From Draconibacterium sp. (lineage in GTDB: Bacteria > Bacteroidota > Bacteroidia > Bacteroidales > Prolixibacteraceae): a DNA stretch of 5,029 nt. The number at the start of each line of letters is the position of its first letter. Within the stretch, counting starts at the first letter, position 1. Location of the stretch: assembly GCA_015493625.1 (NCBI GenBank), contig WGCT01000470.1:1-5029 (forward strand), written 5' to 3'. The notes beneath the pieces are model-generated. The model was not told where the DNA came from and made no database searches. It worked only from the letters and a program-made list of their open reading frames with translations. Both the position numbers and the translations under genes were made by a program. Shown piece by piece: positions 1 through 5,029 of this stretch.

Positions 1-1
1 T

Positions 2-268
2 TACAGTGCAAATGCAAGCATTGTTTTAGATAAAAAAGATAGTGCGATGGTGATTCCCGAAGGGCTTTTAAAATTTGAAAACGACTCGTCGTTTGTTGAG
101 GTAAATTCAGGTACAACAGAAGAGCCGAATTACGAAAAACGATTTGTTAAAACAGGCCTCTCCGATGGAATTAATATTGAAATTACCGACGGATTACAAC
201 TCGACGATAAAATAAAAGGAGAAATAATTAATCAGAAAAAGACAAAAGATAGCGAGTCTGACAATTAA
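2..268 (+). CDS. Efflux periplasmic adaptor subunit (HlyD/MFP family), C-terminal fragment
   Basis: This is the 3' end of a gene that begins before the window. The reading frame is open from base 2 and ends with TAA at 266-268, giving 88 visible residues. The visible part starts YSANASIVLDKKDSAMVIPE, followed by a LLKFENDSSFVEV strand, a KRFVKTGLSDGINIEI segment and a DGLQLDDKIKGE segment. This is the usual C-terminal beta-barrel plus membrane-proximal region of periplasmic adaptors that link an inner-membrane RND or MacB-type ABC pump to a TolC channel. The protein would sit in the periplasm, normally anchored to the inner membrane. A TolC-family gene follows after 43 bp on the same strand, which supports a shared exporter operon. 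Which pump it serves, and the substrate, cannot be told from this fragment. An internal ATG at 47-49 is not the start, because the homologous sequence continues upstream of it. Confidence 0.87.
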   Translation, partial: YSANASIVLDKKDSAMVIPEGLLKFENDSSFVEVNSGTTEEPNYEKRFVKTGLSDGINIEITDGLQLDDKIKGEIINQKKTKDSESDN

Positions 269-311
269 AAACTCGGCTTAATCGTTTTACTTCGATTTAA
301 AATAAAACAAA

Positions 312-1649
312 ATGAGACATTTTTTAATTTTAATTTTTTCAATCGTTTTTATTGGCACCGCAAATTTAGGCGTTGCACAAAATACGTGGTCGTTGCAACA
401 GTGTATCGACTATGCAATTGAAAACAACATTCAAATAAAACAGCAGTCGCTTGCTACTCAGTATGGCGAAAATCAGGTGCGGCAGGCCAAATCGAACCGG
501 CTCCCCAATTTAAATGCTTCGTTCTCTAACGATTACAGTTTTGGGCGGTCGCTAACCTACCTGAACACCTACAAAAATGTAAATTCAGCATCGGTTTCAG
601 GTTCGTTGGCTACCAACTTTACGCTCTTTAACGGCATAACTTTAACCAATACAATTAAGCAACGCGAGCTCGATTTGCAGGCCACTATTCAGGATTTACA
701 GAAAGCCAAAGACGATATTATGCTCTCCATTTCGGCCAGTTATCTCGAAATTCTTTTTGCCGAAGAACTTGTAACGGTTACCGAAGCACAAATAGAGATG
801 ACTCAGCAGCAGTTAGACCGAACAAAAGAGCTTGTTAATGCCGGAAGTCTGGCAAAAGGAGCACTACTCGAAATTGAGGCGCAAAAAGCGAAAGAGGAGT
901 TGCAGCTTGTAAACGACGAAAACCGTGTAAAATTAGGATATCTGGCACTTTACCAGTTGCTTGAGCTGCCCATTTCGGAAAGTTTTAAAATTGAGAAACC
1001 AACACTGCCCGAGGTAAAAGCAAATGTTTCGCTGTCGAATTCAATCGATGTTTTTAACTCGGCAATTGAAGTGAGACCCGAAATTAAAGCGGCACAGTTA
1101 CGCGTGAAAAGTGCATTAAAACAGCTGGATATTGCCAAAGGATACCGGTATCCGAATTTGTCGTTGGGTGCCAACTACTACAACCTGTACAACAACAAAT
1201 ATTCCGATATTAAAGGCGACAAAATTAATTTTAAAGAGCAGATAAAAAATAATGGTCGTGCAGGTATCGGGCTTTCATTACGAATCCCGATTTTTAATCG
1301 GAATCAGGTGAATGTGGGAATTTCGAATGCAACGTTGCAAATCTCCGATTATGAGTACCGTTTGCAAACGGTAAGAAATACCTTGAGGAAAGATATTGAA
1401 CAGGCCTATACAAATGCGCTGGCATCGTTTAATCGCTACATATCAACCAAAAAAGCAGTAAGTTCAATGGAGGAAGCTTTTCGTTACACCGAAGAAAAAT
1501 TTAATGTAGGAATGGTAAACTCGGTTGATTACAACATTAGTAAAAACAATCTTACCGCAGCTAAATCGAATTTGTTGCAAGCGAAATACGAGTATATTTT
1601 CCGCACCAAAATTCTCGATTTTTATAATGGAATTCCGATTGAATTGTAG
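312..1649 (+). CDS. TolC-family outer-membrane efflux channel
   Basis: The 445-residue protein is a full-length TolC/OEP-family outer-membrane factor, the exit duct of a tripartite efflux or type I secretion system. Residues 1-23 form a signal peptide (hydrophobic LILIFSIVFIG core, cleavage probably near VAQ-NTW), so the mature protein begins close to the typical WSLQQCIDYAIENNIQIK helix. Two OEP repeats follow (roughly residues 30-215 and 240-440), made of long Gln/Lys/Glu-rich coiled-coil helices such as QQQLDRTKELVNAGSLAKG and the related EEKFNVGMVNSVDYN in the second half. Length is normal for Bacteroidota members. The ATG at 312 is preceded by an A-rich stretch without a Shine-Dalgarno sequence, as is usual in this phylum. 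No promoter box is visible in the 43-bp gap after the adaptor gene, so co-transcription is likely. The transported substrate cannot be inferred. Confidence 0.93.
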   Translation: MRHFLILIFSIVFIGTANLGVAQNTWSLQQCIDYAIENNIQIKQQSLATQYGENQVRQAKSNRLPNLNASFSNDYSFGRSLTYLNTYKNVNSASVSGSLATNFTLFNGITLTNTIKQRELDLQATIQDLQKAKDDIMLSISASYLEILFAEELVTVTEAQIEMTQQQLDRTKELVNAGSLAKGALLEIEAQKAKEELQLVNDENRVKLGYLALYQLLELPISESFKIEKPTLPEVKANVSLSNSIDVFNSAIEVRPEIKAAQLRVKSALKQLDIAKGYRYPNLSLGANYYNLYNNKYSDIKGDKINFKEQIKNNGRAGIGLSLRIPIFNRNQVNVGISNATLQISDYEYRLQTVRNTLRKDIEQAYTNALASFNRYISTKKAVSSMEEAFRYTEEKFNVGMVNSVDYNISKNNLTAAKSNLLQAKYEYIFRTKILDFYNGIPIEL

Positions 1650-1650
1650 G

Positions 1651-1664
1651 AAAAACGGTTTTTT
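1651..1664 (+). terminator. Weak terminator-like A5/T6 hairpin after the TolC gene
   Basis: Immediately after the TolC stop codon, AAAAA (1651-1655) can pair with TTTTT (1659-1663) across a CGG loop, and the 3' arm doubles as a short T-run. The stem has no G-C pairs and would be unstable, so this is at best a weak terminator. Its position between the TolC stop and a new promoter box is the main argument in its favour. Confidence 0.2.
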
Positions 1665-1714
1665 CTCGGGTTTGAATATCAGGAAAACAGGTTACTTTTT
1701 TTCAAAGTTTTCTG

Positions 1715-1722
1715 TACATTTG
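1715..1722 (+). promoter_or_regulatory. Bacteroidota-type -7 promoter box for the queuosine precursor transporter
   Basis: TACATTTG at 1715-1722 matches the TAnnTTTG -7 consensus known for the primary sigma factor of Bacteroidota, and it is followed by GCGCCC as in many such promoters. No clear TTTG -33 element lies at the expected distance; the best remnant is TTAC near 1692-1695, followed by a T-rich spacer. A start of transcription about 7 bases downstream (around 1729-1731) would give a leader of about 56 nucleotides containing the whole riboswitch at 1750-1780. This box makes the transporter a separate transcription unit from the upstream efflux genes. Confidence 0.65.
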
Positions 1723-1749
1723 CGCCCTGAAGTTAAGTATTAATAACAA

Positions 1750-1780
1750 GCAGGTTCCATCACCCTGCGATAAAAAATTA
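1750..1780 (+). promoter_or_regulatory. preQ1 class I riboswitch (H-type pseudoknot aptamer)
   Basis: The leader of the transporter gene folds as a preQ1-I aptamer, which senses the queuosine precursor 7-aminomethyl-7-deazaguanine. Stem P1 is GCAGG (1750-1754) paired with CCTGC (1764-1768), five perfect pairs. The loop begins with the conserved TTC (1755-1757) and ends ..CAC, so C1763 just before the 3' arm is the expected preQ1-pairing cytosine. After P1 comes an 8-nt linker GATAAAAA (1769-1776), the A-rich tail typical of the class. Compared by eye with the well-known B. subtilis aptamer, the GGTTC, CACCC and ATAAAAAA blocks and the linker length agree. The pseudoknot stem P2 is short and A-U rich here (A1759-U1778, U1760-A1777). 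The loop is about three bases shorter than in B. subtilis. The downstream gene encodes a queuosine precursor transporter, a classic preQ1 regulon member. There is no terminator hairpin before the ATG, so control is probably translational. Confidence 0.86.
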
Positions 1781-1785
1781 AAAAA

Positions 1786-2490
1786 ATGAATAACGAAATT
1801 CTATGGCTGGCCATGCTGCTGGCAAATTTTCTACTTATTATTTTAGCGTATAAACTGTTTGGCAAATGGGGACTGATTATGTGGATTCCCATTTCGGTAA
1901 TAGTTGCCAATATTCAGGTAATTCAAACGGTTGAGTTATTTGGCCTGGTGGCAACTCTTGGTAATATTGTTTATGCATCATCGTTTTTAGTTACCGATAT
2001 TCTTTCGGAAAATTACGGGAAGGAGGAGGCAAAAAAAGCGGTTTGGATAGGCTTTTTCTGTTTTATTTCCATGACCCTCTTAATGAATCTTGCACTTGCT
2101 TTTCTTCCGCTTGCCGGCGACGAGTTTGCTGCAACGGCCCATTCGGCAACAAGTACAATTTTTAGTTTAATGCCGCGCATTGCAATTGCCAGCCTGGCTG
2201 CCTATTTCCTTTCGCAGCGCCACGATGTGTGGGCTTTTCATTTCTGGAAAAACAGGTTCCCTAAAAATAGCCAGCTTTGGTTGCGCAACAACCTTAGTAC
2301 AATGGTTTCGCAACTAATTGACAGTGTTGTTTTTGTTTTAATTGCCTTTTGGGGTGTTTTCGAAACCTCGGTTTTAACTGAGATATTTATAACAACTTAC
2401 CTGTTGAAATTTGTTGTTGCTGCCGCCGATACTCCGTTTGTTTATTGGGGCAAACGAATTTTTAAAACCGGAAGATTCTGGATGGAATAA
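1786..2490 (+). CDS. yhhQ: Queuosine precursor transporter (YhhQ / VUT family, DUF165)
   Basis: This 234-residue integral inner-membrane protein belongs to the YhhQ/VUT (vitamin uptake transporter) family, which imports the queuosine precursors preQ0 and preQ1 for modification of tRNA position 34. Hydrophobic segments lie near residues 5-22, 29-47, 53-68, 84-108, 128-145, 176-193 and 197-214. Family landmarks are visible: SSFLVTDILSENYGKEEAKK (65-84), a polar loop with Arg and Asn in WLRNNLSTMVSQLIDS (165-180), and AADTPFVYWGKR near the C terminus (213-224). Length is normal. The ATG at 1786 is preceded by an A-rich run without a Shine-Dalgarno sequence, and the only convincing start lies directly behind the preQ1-I aptamer. 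The predicted regulation is feedback: enough preQ1 in the cell lowers expression of the importer. E. coli YhhQ is the characterised relative; whether this one prefers preQ0, preQ1 or queuine cannot be read from the sequence. Confidence 0.94.
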   Translation: MNNEILWLAMLLANFLLIILAYKLFGKWGLIMWIPISVIVANIQVIQTVELFGLVATLGNIVYASSFLVTDILSENYGKEEAKKAVWIGFFCFISMTLLMNLALAFLPLAGDEFAATAHSATSTIFSLMPRIAIASLAAYFLSQRHDVWAFHFWKNRFPKNSQLWLRNNLSTMVSQLIDSVVFVLIAFWGVFETSVLTEIFITTYLLKFVVAAADTPFVYWGKRIFKTGRFWME

Positions 2491-2698
2491 TCGAATAGTA
2501 TTGATTGTTAGACACAATCCACAAGACGAAATTTTAAGAGTTGAATATCAGACGATTAGTGTTATTTGTGTTATTTTAAATCAATTTAAATTCTTGTGGC
2601 GAATAAATAGCAAGGCTATTGTGAAGAAATGATAAAAAACCTTATTCTTACCTTTTAAAGCTTAGTAGTAAATTGTTGCTAACAAGTTGCATTAAACC
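2491..2698. other. Intergenic gap between convergent genes, no gene seen
   Basis: This AT-rich stretch of about 210 bases separates the transporter from the convergent esterase-peptidase gene. I see no credible coding frame; an open frame crossing 2411-2632 is a shadow of the transporter gene and its flank. A small inverted repeat GATTGT/ACAATC (2503-2508 and 2514-2519, loop TAGAC) lies 12 bases after the transporter stop codon but has no T-run after it. The stronger terminator candidate is at the far end, at 2699-2736. Confidence 0.6.
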
Positions 2699-2736
2699 TA
2701 ATTAGGGCTTGCCGAAAAATCAGCAGGCCCTAATTA
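2699..2736. terminator. Bidirectional terminator-like stem-loop between convergent genes
   Basis: A 14-bp stem forms between TAATTAGGGCTTGC (2699-2712) and GCAGGCCCTAATTA (2723-2736) around a 10-base loop, with a single T-G wobble at 2709/2726. The 3' arm on the plus strand contains the TAG stop codon (2730-2732) and last codons of the minus-strand gene, so the hairpin starts inside that coding region. Flanking T-runs are modest on both strands (CTTCTTT at 2738-2744 on plus, GGTTTAAT on minus), so termination efficiency is uncertain. Position between two converging genes and the stem length support a shared terminator. Confidence 0.65.
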
Positions 2737-5029
2737 ACTTCTTTAAAATAGCTGTCGAAAACAGTACAAAGTTGTTTGCCAAATAAAATCCAGTTGCCCG
2801 ACAGAGGGTCTTTTATTTCGCTGTTCATTTTATGTACATTCAGTTCGAGAACTACAGCTTCAATACCAAACTGAACCATTAATCCTTCGTCGAAAGTGGT
2901 CGATTTTGGGCCGGAAATTGCCAAAGGATTGTCTTTAAAATCCGATTTGGTTCGTAACAACTCCTCAAAAAATTTCATGTTTTTCATATATTTTTCTCTC
3001 CCTTTTGTGTCGGCAGCAAGAATTAACGCGCCACTTGAATCGTTATGGAAATCGATTGCCAAATCGGGTTTTTGTCCTTTTTTAATTTGTTGAGCGAGCC
3101 ACTGTTCCATTACATAATTTTCGGGAGCCAGTTTTGGGTCGGCAAGTTTGTTCAGCCCCCGGTTTAAATCTACTCCGTGCATATTAAATCGAGTCTTTCC
3201 GTTTGCCACCCCATCAATATTTGCCATTGGTAGAATATAAACAACAAAGTTTTCGAGGTATTTTTTCGACTCGTCGCTACCGTTTAACAACTGCTCAACT
3301 ATTCCTTCAACGGCCCAGTTTCCACCCGGTTCCCAAGGGTGTACCCGCGCACGAATAAAAATCCGGTGTGGTGCATTTTCAGTTCCAATTTGTATAATTT
3401 TAATGTCGCGTCCTTGAACCGATTTTCCAATGGTAGAAATTTTTACCCGACTGTTGCCGGAAATACGTTTTAGCATCTTATTCAAATTTGTAACCCCGTA
3501 TGGCTCAACGCTGGCAACAAAAAGCGAATCGGTTTCCATATGAACGGTAAATTTAGAACGGTTTCCATTTAGCATCTCCGTTGGAATATGTTTCCATTTT
3601 TTTCCGTCGGTTGAAACAACGCACGATGTAATATCCCGATTTTTAAAATAAATCCTTCCATTGTAAATGTTATCGAAATTTCTCAGAATAAAAGTAATAT
3701 CCGAGTTGGGTTTCGCTTCCACCTTAAAGTGCCAGTGTTCGTTTGCACGGTTAAACGTTTTGCGCTCGTGGTCGTATTGTTGCGAGATGTAAACAATTCC
3801 GTCGGGGCCAAGTTCCCAGTTAAAATGCGAGGCATTGTCAAACGAATTATCGATATAAATAAGCGGTGTTTTTTCTTTATAGTTTTCCCATGCCAAATCG
3901 TTTGTGCGAACCATTGTTAGAGGTGCCGGAAATATGCTGTTAAATACGTGCATTTGGTACGGCTCCTCAATAACAACATCGCTTTCGTCAATCTCCCCGT
4001 TTTTATCCTGAACTTTACTGAGGTCGAAACCCAGATGTTTTGCCATAAACGGGTACATCGCTTTTCGTTTCGAGAGGCCGTAATCGTGAACTTCGTTTGG
4101 GAAATGCGCGTTTTCTACAAAGTTGGCTTTCCCGTAAAGTTTATAAACATTCTGAATGTATGGGAATTCCACTTTAGGAACATTCTTTGTCCAGTCGTCT
4201 CCGTCGGAAATAATAAGCTGTGGACGTGGTGCAGCAAGTGCGGCAATTTCAGCATTGTTGGTTTCGTGATTTGCACTTTTATGAATGGGCATTCCGCTTT
4301 CGCAAACGCAGCCACCAAAAAAATCGGCCGAGACCATCACCACCGGAACCGAAACGGCAACACGTTTATCGACGGCAGTAAGCAAGAAACTTTGTGTTCC
4401 ACCTCCCGAAGCTCCTGTTATTCCAATTCTTTTTGAATCGACCTCGGGGAGCGAGCTTAAAAAATCGACACCTCGAATGCTATTCCACAACTGCTGTTTC
4501 AGTGCTTTAGGATGTTTATGAACCCAGCCGGCTTCGCGCATTTCGCCGTAGCCAACCATGTCGTACGACAGTACCACGGCGCCCATTTTTGCCAGCGTGG
4601 CACATCGTTTTTGCATATCGGGCCGGTAACGACCATAATTCCCATCGGTATTCCAGTGCCCGTGCGGACAGAGAATAGCAGGAATTTTTCCCTCAATTTT
4701 TAATGGTTTATATAAACTTCCGGTAACAAAAACTCCGGGCAAACTTTCGAAAGCAACATTAATAACCGAATAACCTTTATATTCTCTGAAGTTGCGATAA
4801 ATACGGTTTTCATAACTATGTTCGGGCATTGGAAACAACTCGGCACCTTTTAAAATATTCTCAACAATATTTGCTGCACGCGCTTTCCACTCGGTTAAGT
4901 TACTGTAACTGGCGGCAAATCGCTTTAACTGCTCTTTTGCCTCCTCAGGGGTTTGGTAATGCCCCACACAAAGCGTTGAAGAATTTTGAGCTTTACAACC
5001 TGTTGTTTCAATAAAAAACAGCAGAACAA
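2730..5029 (-). CDS. Exported acetylxylan-esterase-like hydrolase fused to M14 zinc carboxypeptidase (5' end outside window)
   Basis: Residues are numbered from the GTG at 4967, which gives 745; the frame stays open upstream to the window edge and there encodes [14 protein letters not shown], a signal-peptide end, so the true start lies beyond 5029. Residues 1-320 form an alpha/beta hydrolase resembling Bacteroidota acetylxylan esterases: strand LYKPL...AILCPHGHW (86-105), YDMVGYGE, nucleophile elbow GITGASGGG with Ser187, candidate acid Asp255 or Asp257 (IISDGDD) and His294 (VHDYG). Residues about 365-490 look like the beta-sandwich that precedes CCP-type M14 peptidases. The M14 domain follows: zinc ligands His543 and Glu546 ([10 protein letters not shown]) and His641 (IDFHND), substrate-binding Arg593 and Asn602-Arg603 (VDLNRG), NIDG at 583-586, and catalytic Glu708 (VVLELN). 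All key residues are intact, so both enzymes are probably active in the periplasm or outside. Natural substrates are unknown; an acylated glycan or glycopeptide is only a guess. The stop is TAG at 2730-2732. The gene converges on the transporter. Confidence 0.87.
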   Translation of the reverse strand, partial: VLLFFIETTGCKAQNSSTLCVGHYQTPEEAKEQLKRFAASYSNLTEWKARAANIVENILKGAELFPMPEHSYENRIYRNFREYKGYSVINVAFESLPGVFVTGSLYKPLKIEGKIPAILCPHGHWNTDGNYGRYRPDMQKRCATLAKMGAVVLSYDMVGYGEMREAGWVHKHPKALKQQLWNSIRGVDFLSSLPEVDSKRIGITGASGGGTQSFLLTAVDKRVAVSVPVVMVSADFFGGCVCESGMPIHKSANHETNNAEIAALAAPRPQLIISDGDDWTKNVPKVEFPYIQNVYKLYGKANFVENAHFPNEVHDYGLSKRKAMYPFMAKHLGFDLSKVQDKNGEIDESDVVIEEPYQMHVFNSIFPAPLTMVRTNDLAWENYKEKTPLIYIDNSFDNASHFNWELGPDGIVYISQQYDHERKTFNRANEHWHFKVEAKPNSDITFILRNFDNIYNGRIYFKNRDITSCVVSTDGKKWKHIPTEMLNGNRSKFTVHMETDSLFVASVEPYGVTNLNKMLKRISGNSRVKISTIGKSVQGRDIKIIQIGTENAPHRIFIRARVHPWEPGGNWAVEGIVEQLLNGSDESKKYLENFVVYILPMANIDGVANGKTRFNMHGVDLNRGLNKLADPKLAPENYVMEQWLAQQIKKGQKPDLAIDFHNDSSGALILAADTKGREKYMKNMKFFEELLRTKSDFKDNPLAISGPKSTTFDEGLMVQFGIEAVVLELNVHKMNSEIKDPLSGNWILFGKQLCTVFDSYFKEVN
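4983..5029 (-). other. Signal peptide segment of the esterase-M14 protein (partial)
   Basis: Reading the minus strand in frame upstream of the GTG at 4967 gives [14 protein letters not shown] followed by NSSTLC, with no stop codon up to the edge. A hydrophobic run followed by small residues and an AQ-N junction is typical of the end of a Bacteroidota signal peptide cleaved after CKAQ. A lipoprotein reading (TTGC with lipidation at the Cys) is possible but the Thr at -3 is a poor lipobox residue. The positively charged n-region and start codon are outside the window. Confidence 0.7.

Noticed and set aside
269..311. Possible separate promoter for the TolC gene
   Set aside because: The 43-bp gap has no TAnnTTTG box, only AT-rich sequence, so co-transcription with the adaptor is simpler.
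1525..1743. A 72-codon frame running from the TolC 3' end across the promoter region
   Set aside because: It overlaps the conserved TolC C-terminal helix in another frame and would run through the -7 box; no family resemblance.
2503..2519. Small inverted repeat GATTGT/ACAATC as a transporter terminator
   Set aside because: Only six pairs with three G-C pairs and no T-run downstream; the 2699-2736 hairpin is a much better candidate.
2411..2632. A 73-codon plus-strand open frame overlapping the end of the transporter gene
   Set aside because: It is out of frame with the conserved C terminus of the YhhQ-family protein, shows no domain, and has no plausible start region.
3948..4436. A 162-codon plus-strand open frame opposite the esterase domain
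   Set aside because: It lies entirely antisense to the well-conserved alpha/beta hydrolase domain, has no recognisable motif or credible leader, and its Cys/Phe/His-rich composition looks like a shadow frame.
4992..5006. Lipobox (TTGC) that would make the esterase-M14 protein a lipoprotein
   Set aside because: Thr at -3 is atypical for a lipobox and an AQ-N type I cleavage site follows three residues later; left as a less likely alternative.

Overview
The window looks like a chromosomal segment from a Bacteroidota bacterium, probably a marine or anaerobic Marinilabiliales-like lineage; the lower rank is a guess. The evidence is an AT-rich composition, A-rich translation leaders without Shine-Dalgarno sequences, a TAnnTTTG-type -7 promoter box, and proteins whose motifs match Bacteroidota families.

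Layout. Positions 1-268 hold the C-terminal end of a periplasmic adaptor (HlyD/MFP family) of a tripartite exporter. After a 43-bp gap comes a complete TolC-family outer-membrane factor (312-1649), evidently in the same operon; the inner-membrane pump is not in view and should lie upstream. A short intergenic region (1650-1785) then carries a Bacteroidota promoter box and a compact H-type pseudoknot that matches the preQ1 class I riboswitch. This leads straight into a queuosine-precursor transporter of the YhhQ family (1786-2490). The riboswitch was found by reading the leader and is independently supported by the function of the gene it precedes.

Convergent to these, on the minus strand (2730 to beyond 5029), is a large exported two-enzyme protein. 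It has a signal-peptide-like N terminus that runs off the window, an acetylxylan-esterase-like alpha/beta hydrolase with an intact Ser nucleophile motif, a beta-sandwich linker, and a zinc carboxypeptidase domain of the M14 family most like the cytosolic-carboxypeptidase (CCP/Nna1) branch, with every expected catalytic residue present. A 14-bp stem-loop lies in the convergent gap and overlaps the stop codon of this gene; it probably acts as a bidirectional terminator.

The three units (export, queuosine precursor salvage, exported esterase-peptidase) show no obvious shared pathway. The two points most worth following are the riboswitch, whose tail runs into the start codon, and the esterase-M14 fusion, whose real N terminus lies outside the window.
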